From Halorussus ruber (GTDB lineage: Archaea; Halobacteriota; Halobacteria; Halobacteriales; Haladaptataceae), in assembly GCF_004765785.1 (NCBI RefSeq), contig NZ_SBIT01000001.1:310001-374000 (forward strand): a stretch of DNA of 64,000 bases. Reading direction: 5' to 3'. The notes below the pieces were generated by a model, which made no database searches, had not been told where the DNA came from, and was given only the letters and a program-made list of their open reading frames with translations. Every line of letters begins with the position of its first letter. Positions within the stretch are counted from its first letter, which is position 1. Positions 1-8,081 of the stretch are shown piece by piece. A program made the position numbers and the translations under genes.

Positions 1-723
1 CAGGCCGAGAGCAATCAGAATAATGCAGAAAGAAATCAAAATAGTGCCCAAAAACATAAAGATGATTCCGACGACCCGGACTACCTCACCGTCCCGGAGG
101 CCGTCGCCGTCACCCGGACCGCGCTCGCCCGGCCCGGCCTCCGGTCGTTCGTGGCCTACACCGCGCTCTTCCTCGGCGTAGTCTCGGCGGCGCTCCTGTT
201 CGTCCAGCCGTTCAGCGTCGAGGTCCTGTCCATCGCGCCCGAGCGCCTCGGCGCGATTTACGCCGGGCTGACGCTGGTCTCGGCCGCCGCCGCGAGCCAG
301 ACCGGCCGCATCGAGGCCGTCGTCGGCGTCGAGGAGTGGTTCCGGGTCGCGCCCGTACTCGCGGGCGTCGGCCTCCTCGCGGTCCTCGCGGAGCCGTGGC
401 TCGCGCTCCCGCTGTTCTTCCTCCTGCGGGCGCTCGGCGCGACTTCTCGGCCGCTCGCCGACGGTCGAATCAACGACGCCATCCGGTCGCGCGGTCGGGC
501 CTCGGTCCTCAGCACGGTCTCGATGCTCCGGTCGGTCGCGGTCGCCCCGCTCAAAATCGCCGCCGGGGCGCTCGCGGTCGCGGCGCTCCCCCGGATGCTG
601 GCGGCGCTGGGCGCGGTCCTGCTGGTCGGCGCGGTCGCGCTCGCGGTCTGGGCCGCGCCGCTCTCGGTGGGGGGCGATTCGGAGGCGGTGCGGGCGTCTG
701 CTCCCGCGGACGGCGAGGGGTAG
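1..723 (+). CDS. MFS transporter, C-terminal part (5' end outside window)
   Basis: The reading frame is open from the first base, so the gene starts upstream. The visible residues begin with a polar Asn/Gln/Lys/Asp-rich stretch, typical of the cytoplasmic loop between transmembrane segments 6 and 7. Roughly six hydrophobic helices follow (for example FVAYTALFLGVVSAALLFV and FFLLRALGATSRPL). The second half of a Major Facilitator Superfamily exporter fits. The tail after the last helix is short and Ala/Asp-rich. The substrate cannot be inferred. The stop is followed by a dispersed repeat rather than a co-transcribed gene. Confidence 0.8.
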   Translation, partial: QAESNQNNAERNQNSAQKHKDDSDDPDYLTVPEAVAVTRTALARPGLRSFVAYTALFLGVVSAALLFVQPFSVEVLSIAPERLGAIYAGLTLVSAAAASQTGRIEAVVGVEEWFRVAPVLAGVGLLAVLAEPWLALPLFFLLRALGATSRPLADGRINDAIRSRGRASVLSTVSMLRSVAVAPLKIAAGALAVAALPRMLAALGAVLLVGAVALAVWAAPLSVGGDSEAVRASAPADGEG

Positions 724-792
724 AGCCGCGGATAGTGTCCAGCGTAGCGCGTCCATCAACTAGTTTCGGCCGGTGGGCCAACTGCCATCCTC

Positions 793-925
793 GGCGGACT
801 GAAAGGGCGAGCGGGCCTCGCGTTTATCACGGTCGTCTGCGCGACCCCTATCTGGCGCGCGCAGTTCTGCGCGCGCCAGATATGTCGCGTCAGCGACCGC
901 GAGGCCCGCGAGGGCTTTCGAAACC
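793..925 (+). repeat. Dispersed structured element, family I, copy A
   Basis: Starts with GCGGACTGAAAGGGCGAG and ends with CGAGGGCTTTCGA. Inside are three nested inverted repeats: GGGCCTCGCG with CGCGAGGCCC, GGTCGTCTGCGCGAC with GTCGCGTCAGCGACC, and a perfect inner arm TATCTGGCGCGCGCAG with CTGCGCGCGCCAGATA. The bulge CCCCTAT opposite ATATG is shared with other copies. It lies in the gap between the MFS gene and a small membrane protein gene. Confidence 0.85.
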
Positions 926-1009
926 ACAGTTCCAGAATCGTCGCTCTTCTGACCACGACTACGGCGCACCACCGAAACTACTTATCGAAGTGAAACGAAC
1001 TCCCGAGCC

Positions 1010-1144
1010 ATGAGCAACGACCACGTCACCAAGCCGAACCCCTCGGCGTTCGACGACGTGCACCTCGTCTGGAAGCTCTTCTGGGTGGTCGCCGGTGGCT
1101 TCCTGCTGCTGTTCTGGGCGGCGGTGCTGTTCGGAATGCTCTGA
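1010..1144 (+). CDS. Small single-span membrane protein (44 aa)
   Basis: An ATG opens a 44-residue frame. The first 20 residues are polar and contain PNPSAFDDVHLVWK. One hydrophobic helix follows (LFWVVAGGFLLLFWAAVLF) and ends almost at the stop. The acidic/polar N-terminus and single C-terminal helix are typical of small conserved haloarchaeal membrane peptides. No functional motif is visible. Codon use matches the neighbouring genes, with G or C at nearly every third position, which supports translation. It sits between a family I repeat and a convergent RecJ-like gene. Confidence 0.65.
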   Translation: MSNDHVTKPNPSAFDDVHLVWKLFWVVAGGFLLLFWAAVLFGML

Positions 1145-1223
1145 CGGCGCGGACTTCGGCAGTCGCTCACCACGAGAAACGGACGGAAGAAGCGTCTTCG
1201 ACGCTGTTCTGGCTGTCCGCGGA

Positions 1224-3338
1224 TTACAGCTGGTCGCTGATGGCGAGGACCACCGCGTCGAGGGTGGCCTCGCGCTCGCCGGAGAGGAACTCGATGGCTC
1301 CGTCGCGGGTGCCCTTCGCGGAGATGCCCGCGTCGGAAACCTCCTCGCTGGCGGCGTCGGCGATGTCGCGGGCGTTGACCCGGCCGTCGCTCCGGATGTG
1401 AATCTCGTCCTCGCCCACGCCGAGCGTGACGTGGTCGCCGTCCGAGGCTCCCTCGGCACCGAGTTCGCGCCGGTGAATCTCGTCCAGCAGGAGACCCGTC
1501 GGCGGGAAGTCGAACCGGTGAGTGAACGCCTCGGTGTCCAGCACGGTAAAGGAGACGCCGTCGGCACCGCGGACCGAGAGGTTCGGCTCGACGGTGTCGA
1601 GTTCGTTCTGGAGCTTCTTGCTGAACTGCTCGCTGACGTGTTCGGCGAGGTCGCGCTTCTCGTGCTCGAACAGCAGGTCCGTAATCAGTTCGCGCTTGTC
1701 CTCGTAGGACTGGTAGTAGGCTTCGAGCGCGACCGCCTCGCGGAGCGCGGTGGTGTGGGCCTCGTCGTAGCCCGCGTCGCTGGCGAGGTCGGTGTAGTCC
1801 TCGGGGGCCTCGTCCCAGTAGCTGACCGCCGGGAGGTGCGAGACGTCCTCGCGCACGTCGTCGTTGACGTGGGCCGCGAGGTTCGTCCCGAGGAGGCCCG
1901 CGGTCACGTCGTCGGCCTCCTCGCCTTCGAGGTACGGGTTGACCGCCACGTCGGCGAGGTCGGTCACGCCCTCGTCGGGGTATCCGGCGTCCACGACCAC
2001 GCGAGGAGCGTCGTAGATGTCGAGCAACTCGAAGCCGTCGCGGGACTCCTCGGTGCTACCGGCGGAGACGACGACGAACAGCGGGAGCTTCTCGTCGTGG
2101 CGCTCCTTGTTGTCGAGCATCGTCGTCACGTCCTTGGTCGCGTCGGCCATGTCGTAGTCGCCGCCTTCGAGCGGTCGCCGGTCGAAGAAGTGGTACTCGG
2201 CGTCGCTCTTGGCGTGTTCGTCGCGGACCAGCGGCAGGACCGCGCGCTCGATTGCCGCGCCAGCGACGTAGCCGTCGGCGGTGGCGTTGTGCCGGACGAT
2301 GACCGGCCGGGACTCCATGACCGCGCGTCGAATCTCCTCGGCGGCGTCCCGGATGCGGCCGTGGACCGCGGCGACCGATTCGTGGTCGGCCAGCAGGTCC
2401 ACGTCGTCGGGTCGGGCCTCGGCGCGCAGGGCGTCTTCGAGGCGGGTCTGGACGGTCTCGTACTCGTCACCCTCCAGCTTCTGGAGGTCCTCGGTCTCGA
2501 CCTGCAACTCGTTGTTCCGGAGTTCGACCTCGCCGTCGAGTCGGACGAGGTCGCCCGTCTCGACTTCGGGGTAGGCCCGGACGCCCGCTTCCACGAACGC
2601 GGCGCAGTCGACCGTCGCGGTCTCGTCGCGGACCTCGAAGACGGTCGGGCCGCTGGTCTGGCGCGCGCCGACGATTTCGCCCTCGATGCGAATCGTCTCG
2701 CCCACGCGGTCGCTCAGCGTCTCGATTTGGACGCGGGAGGGTTCCGAGTCGCTCTCGGACTCGACCTCGGCTTCGGTCGCGGATTCCTCGGCGGCTGCCC
2801 CGGTGGTTTCGGCCTCGGACTTGTCGTCGCTCTCTTCCTCGGCGGACTCCTCGGCTTGCTGGGCGTCGCGCTTGGTCTGGGGATCGACCGTGCCAGCACC
2901 GTCGGTGGTGGTAGCCTGCTGGTCGTCGCCGTCGTCGCTCTCGCCCTCGTCGGCCTCCTCGGGGAGAATCGCGCCCTTCTCGGGGTCGTCGATTAGCTGC
3001 CCGCGGAACTCGCGGTCGGACTGGCGAATCGACCACCCGAGGTCCACGTTGCCGTTGTCGCGGACGCCCGTGACTTGGACGAAGACCTCGTCGCCCTCCT
3101 TCCAGTCGAGCGACTCGAGTCGCTGGTCGAGTTCGCTCTTGTGGAGCAGACCAGTCACGCGGTCGCCGATGTTGATGAAGACGCCGAACTCGGCGAATCC
3201 GTCGACCGTTCCTTTGTAGTACCGTCCCGGCGTCAGCTGATTCGGATTGCTGCCGGTAAACTCGAAGCGGACGTCCTGCTCGTGGCTGTCGCAGATAGCG
3301 CCGTCAGCAGGAGCGCCGCAGATGATACACGAACCCAT
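1224..3338 (-). CDS. DHH-family RecJ/Cdc45-like protein with zinc finger, S1 and OB domains
   Basis: 704 residues. An N-terminal zinc-binding motif (CIICG..C..H, residues 4-19) is followed by an S1 RNA/ssDNA-binding domain (about 37-107), a long acidic linker (about 120-200), an OB-fold (about 200-290) and a DHH-type phosphoesterase core (about 340-700). The catalytic motifs are altered: the first metal-binding motif reads RHNATADG (349-356) and the DHH triad position reads DAG (VVVDAGYPDEG from about 447). Haloarchaea carry several such RecJ-like proteins related to Cdc45/GAN, some thought to be structural replisome or RNA-processing factors. Nuclease activity is therefore uncertain. The gene is monocistronic and followed by a convergent small membrane protein gene. 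Confidence 0.85.
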   Translation of the reverse strand: MGSCIICGAPADGAICDSHEQDVRFEFTGSNPNQLTPGRYYKGTVDGFAEFGVFINIGDRVTGLLHKSELDQRLESLDWKEGDEVFVQVTGVRDNGNVDLGWSIRQSDREFRGQLIDDPEKGAILPEEADEGESDDGDDQQATTTDGAGTVDPQTKRDAQQAEESAEEESDDKSEAETTGAAAEESATEAEVESESDSEPSRVQIETLSDRVGETIRIEGEIVGARQTSGPTVFEVRDETATVDCAAFVEAGVRAYPEVETGDLVRLDGEVELRNNELQVETEDLQKLEGDEYETVQTRLEDALRAEARPDDVDLLADHESVAAVHGRIRDAAEEIRRAVMESRPVIVRHNATADGYVAGAAIERAVLPLVRDEHAKSDAEYHFFDRRPLEGGDYDMADATKDVTTMLDNKERHDEKLPLFVVVSAGSTEESRDGFELLDIYDAPRVVVDAGYPDEGVTDLADVAVNPYLEGEEADDVTAGLLGTNLAAHVNDDVREDVSHLPAVSYWDEAPEDYTDLASDAGYDEAHTTALREAVALEAYYQSYEDKRELITDLLFEHEKRDLAEHVSEQFSKKLQNELDTVEPNLSVRGADGVSFTVLDTEAFTHRFDFPPTGLLLDEIHRRELGAEGASDGDHVTLGVGEDEIHIRSDGRVNARDIADAASEEVSDAGISAKGTRDGAIEFLSGEREATLDAVVLAISDQL

Positions 3339-3392
3339 CTTATACGCGGAAAATATAGCCCCGGCCTAAAACTGTTGTCGAAACTGGTTTGC

Positions 3393-3629
3393 CTACTCGT
3401 CGGGGGCCTCGTCGTCGGCGAACGCCTCGGCTCCCGGCAGGTCCGCCACGCCCTCGTGCGTTCCCGCGTAGTCGGCGTCCTCGACGGTCCGCTCGAAGTC
3501 CCCGACGCTCTCGTATTCCCGAATCGTCAGCACGCGGCCCTCCTCGACCGCGAAGACGATTTCGTCGGTTCCGTCCCAGTGCCGGTAGTGGTCCGCCTTT
3601 CGGGGGTCGTCGGCGTCATCTCGTGCCAT
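3393..3629 (-). CDS. Conserved haloarchaeal small protein (78 aa)
   Basis: Begins MARDDADDPRKADHYRHWDG and continues with a beta-rich stretch containing DEIVFAVEEGRVLTIREY, ending in an acidic tail. The ATG at the end of this interval is preferred over an in-frame TTG five codons upstream. The DEIVFAVEEGRVLTIREY stretch resembles a compact single-domain fold. I do not recognise the family by function. It lies upstream of, and on the same strand as, the RecJ-like gene, with a TATA-like AT-rich patch between them. Confidence 0.7.
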   Translation of the reverse strand: MARDDADDPRKADHYRHWDGTDEIVFAVEEGRVLTIREYESVGDFERTVEDADYAGTHEGVADLPGAEAFADDEAPDE

Positions 3630-3678
3630 CCGATAGTGGGCCAACGCCGAGTGCCTTGAAAGTTGACTGCCTGCGGTC

Positions 3679-3942
3679 TCACTCGAAGACCGGACTGTCG
3701 TCCTCCATCGCTTCGATGTCGTTTGCGATCTCCCGAACCTGCTCGGGGAACAGCGCGATTTGGACCTCGTTGCCCTCGTCGTCCTCGCAGACGATTTTGA
3801 CGCGCTTGTCGCCGAACTCGCGGGCCTCGGCCGACTCCACGTCGAAGAGCTTCGCGGTGCCGGACTTGTTCGAGGGACCGACGTTCTTGATTGCTCCGTC
3901 CTTCAGCTCGACCATGAAGTCTTCGAGGATGAGGTTGAGCAT
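3679..3942 (-). CDS. Conserved haloarchaeal protein of unknown function (87 aa)
   Basis: The protein starts MLNLILEDFMVELKDGAIKN and ends in an acidic tail (EAMEDDSPVFE). It alternates short beta strands and acidic loops, with a C-terminal helix (PEQVREIANDIEAM). The start is set by a TATA box centred 28 nt upstream, which gives a leaderless transcript. The frame extends further upstream, but that extension would run across the promoter and is rejected. No catalytic motif is visible. Confidence 0.75.
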   Translation of the reverse strand: MLNLILEDFMVELKDGAIKNVGPSNKSGTAKLFDVESAEAREFGDKRVKIVCEDDEGNEVQIALFPEQVREIANDIEAMEDDSPVFE

Positions 3943-3966
3943 GGGTCGGGCTACGCGGGCCGTCGC

Positions 3967-3974
3967 CTTATAAG
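3967..3974 (-). promoter_or_regulatory. TATA box for the 87-aa conserved protein
   Basis: The palindromic CTTATAAG sits with its centre 28 nt upstream of the ATG at 3942, the spacing expected for a leaderless haloarchaeal promoter. It decides the start codon of that gene. Confidence 0.6.
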
Positions 3975-3981
3975 GGACGGG

Positions 3982-4107
3982 GAGCGATTTCGGGCAGCCA
4001 TCCGCGAGGACATCGAGCGTCTCGGCGGCCAAGTCGTCGATAGCTACGCGCTCGTCGGCGGGTACGACTTCCAACTCACCTTCGGGGTCGAAGACGAGGA
4101 CCTCTGA
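3982..4107 (+). pseudogene. Possible remnant of a GYD-domain protein
   Basis: The plus strand encodes a protein-like end: about 40 residues with a helix (FRAAIREDIERLGGQVVDS) followed by YALVGGYDFQLTF and a stop. The GG-x-V then GxYD pattern resembles GYD/EthD-like ferredoxin-fold domains. There is no start codon or N-terminal half in frame, and the promoter of the opposite-strand gene lies just upstream. It looks like a truncated gene rather than a functional one. Chance coding on the strand opposite a GC-rich region is the alternative. Confidence 0.3.
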
Positions 4108-4108
4108 A

Positions 4109-4726
4109 TCAGAAGAAGCTACTCAGTTCGACGCCGTACCGCGCCAGAAGGGCTTGGCCCGCCGCGAACCCGCGGAAGGCGTAGCCGAAGACCAGCGCGG
4201 CGGGAATCGCCCCGGCCACGAGCGCCCGGAGGTACGAGGTGTCGTGGACCGTCCGAAGGCCGACGAAGAACAGCACAGCACCGTAGAGCGCGCAGGCCGC
4301 CCGGAGCGTCGGCGAGGGAATCCCGGCGAAGACGCACGGCGCTGTCGCGTAGGCGATGACCTGCACCGTCTCGCTGGTGCCAGCGCGGTCGGAAACTAGT
4401 GCCATCAGCAGGACTGTCTGGAGCGCGGCGGTCAGGTGGAGGACCGCGGGCGCGACGAACAGCGCCGCCACCGCGAGGCCGAACAGCGCCGAGAGCGTCG
4501 GTCGCCCGCCGAGCGAGGGGGCCGCGCCAGCGACGAGCGCGAACCGGGTCGCTTCCTCTATCAGCACGACGGTCATGGCGAAGACCAGCCCCGGCGCTTG
4601 GTCGCCCGGCGCGATGGCGCGCTCGAAGAACCGGCGGGGGCCGGTGAGAACTTCGACCCACGCGCGAGCGAGGGCCGCCGGTCCCCGGTCGCGCCCGCCG
4701 GTCGGATTCTCGACCCACTGGGTCAT
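4109..4726 (-). CDS. Yip1-family membrane protein
   Basis: 205 residues. A polar N-terminus ends in WVEVLTGPRRFFERAI, the amphipathic entry helix common in Yip1-domain proteins. About five transmembrane helices follow, with the typical YATAPCVFAGIPSP loop between helices 3 and 4. Archaeal Yip1 proteins are membrane proteins without a firmly established role. The stop is 9 nt from the thymidine kinase stop on the same strand, so the gene is probably in one transcript with tdk, which lies upstream. Confidence 0.75.
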   Translation of the reverse strand: MTQWVENPTGGRDRGPAALARAWVEVLTGPRRFFERAIAPGDQAPGLVFAMTVVLIEEATRFALVAGAAPSLGGRPTLSALFGLAVAALFVAPAVLHLTAALQTVLLMALVSDRAGTSETVQVIAYATAPCVFAGIPSPTLRAACALYGAVLFFVGLRTVHDTSYLRALVAGAIPAALVFGYAFRGFAAGQALLARYGVELSSFF

Positions 4727-4735
4727 TAGCTCGAA

Positions 4736-5320
4736 CTAGTCGCTCCGGAGGGTATGACAGTTCCGACATCGCGCCTCGTAGGACTCGTCGGCACCGACCA
4801 TGATGGTCGGGTCCTCGACGTGGGCGGGTTCGCCGCCGATGAGGCGCTGGTTCCGGGTCGCGGGTTCGCCGCACTTCGCGCAGATGGCCTGATACTTGTC
4901 CACGTACTCGGCCAGCGTGATGAGTCGCGGGAGAGGTTCGAAGGGTTCGGCCCGGAAGGTCTGGTCTGTGCCCGAGACGATGACCCGGCGGTCGTCGTCC
5001 GCGAGGAACTCGCAAACCTCCACGAGGTCATCGGAGAAAAAGTTGGCCTCGTCTACCGCGACGACCTCCTCGCCGTTTAGCTCCTCGGCGATGTCCCAGA
5101 CGCCCTCGTCGGGGTCCACGATGGTCGCGTCCCACTGGCGGCCGTTGTGCGACCCGACGGTGCCCTCGCCGTAGCGGTCGTCGAGCGAGGGCTTGAAGAC
5201 GGCGACCTCCTGATCTGCGATTTCGGCTCGCCGGAGTCTGCGCAGAAGCTCCTCGGTCTTGCCGGAGAACATGCACCCCGTTATCACTTCGACCCACCCA
5301 CTGTTCGTTATCTTGTGCAT
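4736..5320 (-). CDS. tdk: Thymidine kinase
   Basis: 194 residues, the normal length of type II thymidine kinases. It phosphorylates thymidine to dTMP in the pyrimidine salvage pathway. The Walker A P-loop is GCMFSGKTE (about 15-23) and the Walker B-like DEANFF lies near residue 93. The substrate-lasso region carries two Cys pairs (CAKCG near 140 and CRNCH near 186), which bind structural zinc. The start MHKITNSGWVEVITG places the P-loop where the family has it. The Yip1-like gene follows 9 nt downstream. Confidence 0.95.
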   Translation of the reverse strand: MHKITNSGWVEVITGCMFSGKTEELLRRLRRAEIADQEVAVFKPSLDDRYGEGTVGSHNGRQWDATIVDPDEGVWDIAEELNGEEVVAVDEANFFSDDLVEVCEFLADDDRRVIVSGTDQTFRAEPFEPLPRLITLAEYVDKYQAICAKCGEPATRNQRLIGGEPAHVEDPTIMVGADESYEARCRNCHTLRSD

Positions 5321-5538
5321 GTCCGTTCTGCGCTCAAGGGAGCGTCAAAAGGGTTGCCGATTCGGTCGATACGGTGTCGGACGCAGAACTGATCGGAAAC
5401 GAACCTGCCCTGAAAAACCGAAGACGGCCGCGATGTGAATCGCATCCGCCCCGGCAGGTCCAAACGCGGTTGGAAGTACGATGTCTTTTGGTAAAAACGC
5501 CCACCTTGACTTCTACTCGGCCGAATAGGGAAAACAGG

Positions 5539-5658
5539 TCACACCGTGGACGGCGTCGGGTCGTCGCGCTCCAGAATCTCGTCCACGATTTCTCCGAAGT
5601 CCGGTGCGTCTCGCTCGCGGTCCGGTTCGTCGGACGGGTAGTGCGGAACGACCGGCAT
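5539..5658 (-). CDS. Candidate small acidic protein (39 aa)
   Basis: A 39-residue frame starts MPVVPHYPSDEPDRERDAPD and continues with an acidic helix containing FGEIVDEILERDD. The coding strand has strong third-position GC. An AT-rich stretch with a TATA-like element (about 35-45 nt upstream) separates it from the divergent zinc-ribbon gene at 5801. No family is recognised. The longer plus-strand frame across the same bases looks non-protein-like, being Arg-rich with no hydrophobic core. Confidence 0.45.
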   Translation of the reverse strand: MPVVPHYPSDEPDRERDAPDFGEIVDEILERDDPTPSTV

Positions 5659-5800
5659 CGTTCTCACCCTCTCACGTAATCGTATTTCGTTCTCCGAAAA
5701 ATCTTTTATGATATTTTTGTGACGGAAGTTCCCGCTAGCCTCGGTCGCACCCGGCCGGACTGAGAAACGAATATGTGCGTAGAATGTAGACTTCCGGACG

Positions 5801-6010
5801 ATGGGGCTACTCAGGACGCGGAAAAGCTACAAGTGTCCCGTCTGCGGGGCGATTCACGCTGGCGACGGGAGCGTCACCCGGACGCGACTCAAAATCGTCG
5901 GGAAGTACACCGAGGCGCTCTGTCCGGACTGCGACGAGGAGACGCCGTCGAGCGACTCCGCCGACCCGGAACGCCTCTTCGGCGACGACGCGGGCGACGA
6001 CTCGAACTAA
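5801..6010 (+). CDS. Small zinc-ribbon protein (69 aa)
   Basis: The protein carries CPVC (about 12-15) and CPDC (about 42-45), a complete four-Cys zinc ribbon, followed by an acidic Ser/Asp-rich tail. The ATG follows an AT-rich upstream region. Its stop overlaps by four bases the stop of the convergent FMN reductase gene. Proteins of this shape are abundant in haloarchaea and probably mediate nucleic-acid or protein contacts. No specific role can be named. Confidence 0.7.
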   Translation: MGLLRTRKSYKCPVCGAIHAGDGSVTRTRLKIVGKYTEALCPDCDEETPSSDSADPERLFGDDAGDDSN

Positions 6011-6594
6011 TCCACCGCGCCGACGTTCTCCTCGCTCTCCATCGTCGGCGGACTCGGTTCGATAGTGGCGTAGTTGACGACTTCTCGACCGAGTTCGCGG
6101 ACGCGCTCCTCTAACTTCTCGTCGGTGAACGTGCCGTCGCGGACCGAACTGTGCGAGCGCGGCACGGCGGCCTGATACGGTAGAACCCACGCGTCGAGCG
6201 CCCGGCAGACCGACCGGAGGTGTTCGAGCGCCGTGATGGGGAAACTCCCGCCCGAGACGCCCAGCAGGCCGACGGTCTTGTGCTCGAACTCGTCGAACCC
6301 GCAGTAGTCGAGCGCGGTCTTCAGGTTCGAGGAGTACGACCCGTGGTACATCGGCGTCCCGAGCAGGACGGCGTCGGCCTCGCGGACTTTTTGGGCGAGT
6401 TCGGCCGCGTCGCCCGCGTTCTCGGCGTCCACGTCCGGGTCGTAGGCGGGCAGGTCGTACTCGCGCAGGTCGAGGAGTTCGCCCGCGCCGCCTTCCTCCT
6501 CGACGCCCTCCAAAGCGTGTTCGAGCGCGACTCTGGTGACGCTCTCGTCTCGCAAACTCCCGCAAATCGCGGCGATGTGTGGCGAATCAGGCAT
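6007..6594 (-). CDS. NADPH-dependent FMN reductase family protein
   Basis: 195 residues with a flavodoxin-like fold. IAAICGSLRDESVTR at the N-terminus is the FMN phosphate-binding loop, and GTPMYHGSYSSNLKTALDY (about 80-98) is the hallmark FMN-contact segment of the NADPH-dependent FMN reductase/azoreductase family. It probably reduces flavins, quinones or azo compounds using NAD(P)H in the cytosol. The gene converges on the zinc-ribbon gene with a 4-nt overlap. The C-terminal 20 residues are a non-conserved acidic tail. Confidence 0.85.
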   Translation of the reverse strand: MPDSPHIAAICGSLRDESVTRVALEHALEGVEEEGGAGELLDLREYDLPAYDPDVDAENAGDAAELAQKVREADAVLLGTPMYHGSYSSNLKTALDYCGFDEFEHKTVGLLGVSGGSFPITALEHLRSVCRALDAWVLPYQAAVPRSHSSVRDGTFTDEKLEERVRELGREVVNYATIEPSPPTMESEENVGAVD

Positions 6595-6816
6595 ACTCGG
6601 TAGTCGGAAGCGAGTGACTAATAGGTCGTGGCGCGGCCCGACCGACAGCGACGGGTTTCTTTCTCTGCCCGACTGAGCAATTTCTATGCTTGTTTAACAA
6701 ACGAGTACGATTACTAAGAAAACAAATACAATTTCTAGAGACAGAATTACATGAGTGAAAGCCGAGAAGTGTTTTCGAGCCTGATACGTCCTGCTGAACA
6801 AATATCCCGACCGCGA

Positions 6817-6844
6817 GCGGGAAGCGACCGCGGTCGCTTCCCGC
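6817..6844. repeat. Perfect 28-bp palindrome upstream of the pstS-like gene
   Basis: GCGGGAAGCGACCG is followed directly by its reverse complement, with no spacer. It lies in a 394-bp gap (6595-6988) between the FMN reductase start and the pstS-like start. The gap is otherwise AT-rich, with only a weak 36-codon frame across the palindrome. It could form a cruciform, be an operator or terminate a transcript. No gene is assigned to the rest of the gap. Confidence 0.8.
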
Positions 6845-6988
6845 AGAACCGACAAGTCTAGAGAATGGGTCATTTCGGTATGTTCCCCTCGTACCGATTC
6901 CCTCTGCTCCCCTGTCGTCGGTGGGACTAAAACCGCTATATGGTATTCATAGCAGTCGATTTCAAAGAGTTGGCCGTTCTTTTACTCG

Positions 6989-8081
6989 ATGACGTTCAAC
7001 ACGTCAGAGAACGGGGACGGGGTTTCGCGGAGAAAATACCTCGCGGCCATGGGTGCGGCCGGGAGTCTCGCTGTAACCGGGACTGCGACGGCACGGCAAG
7101 GGAACAACCAAGCACTGAAAATCGGCGGCTCCTCAACGGTGTATCCCATCACGAGTCAGGCCGGGGCGGTCTGGAACTCGAATCCACCGGCGAGCGACGC
7201 CGAGTACTGGGGGCCGGGGGAGTGGAACATCGACACGGAAATGAACTACGCCGATTTCTGGGCCAGCCGGTACGGCTTCGAGTCGGGACAGGACCTGCCG
7301 TTCAACGTGACGGTCGGGCTGAGCCACTCCGGCACCGGGCTGGAGAAGCTTCGGAACGGCGTCCTCGACATCGGTGACGCGAGCGCGACGGTCGCTCAGG
7401 AGTTCCCCCAACGACAGCGAGGAGGAACTGAACAAGTTCGTAGACCACGTGGTCGGCGTGGACGCCCAGCCGCTGGTCGTCAGCAAGGAAATCTACGACG
7501 CGGGCGTGACGGAACTCACGCTCCAGCAGGTCCAGCAGATTTACCGGGGCGAGATTTCGAACTGGTCGGAGATAGACTCCTACAGCGGCGAGGACAAGGA
7601 GATTCAGGCCATCGGTCGCGCCGAGGGGTCGGGCACCGACACCTCCTTCCGCGCCAACGTGCTGGGCGGGCCGAACGCGTCGATGGAGGGCGTAGACGTG
7701 CGCAAGGGCCAGAACCAGCAGGTCCAGACGTTGGTCGCAAACTCCAACAACGCTGTCGCGTACATGGCGCTGGCGTTCGTGGACGAACAGCGGGTCCCGC
7801 CGGTCGCGCTCACCATCGAGGACACCACCTACGAGTACGGTAAGAACCTCGGCGCGAAGGACTACCCGCTCAACCGCGACCTCCACTGCTACACGTGGGA
7901 GGACACCTCGCCGAAGGAGGCCGCGTTCATCCTCACGATGCTCTCGGACATGGGCCAAGAGCGGTACGTCGCCGCGAACAACTACGTGAAGTTGCCGACG
8001 AACCGACAGGAACAGCAGGTCAGCAAGCTCCCCGAACCGGAGCAGGGGTCCCCGCAGGACTACATCGGCGGGAGTAGCTAG
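6989..8081 (+). pseudogene. pstS: PstS-like phosphate-binding protein with a one-base frameshift
   Basis: The N-terminus carries a twin-arginine signal (SRRKYLAAMGAAGSLAV), then LKIGGSSTVYPIT, the phosphate-loop signature of PstS proteins. At a run of five C (7405-7409) the frame is lost. Removing one C restores FPNDSEEELNKFVDHVVGVD and the rest of the binding domain (RAEGSGTD, VAYMALAFVD) to the stop at 8081. About 363 residues result, a normal PstS length. The protein would be secreted and deliver phosphate to a Pst ABC transporter, but no pstC/A/B is in the window. The frameshift may be a real mutation or a homopolymer sequencing error. Confidence 0.8.

Noticed and set aside
1095..2996. 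Long plus-strand open frame of more than 600 codons opposite the RecJ-like gene
   Set aside because: It is the antisense shadow of a high-GC gene: repetitive Val/Gly/Leu/Asp composition, no recognisable domain, and the minus strand encodes a clear S1/OB/DHH protein.
5374..5679. 101-codon plus-strand frame
   Set aside because: Arg- and Pro-rich with no fold-like pattern; the opposite strand carries a more protein-like 39-aa frame.
6751..6861. 36-codon frame over the 28-bp palindrome
   Set aside because: Short, Arg-rich, half of it is the palindrome itself, and no convincing promoter spacing.
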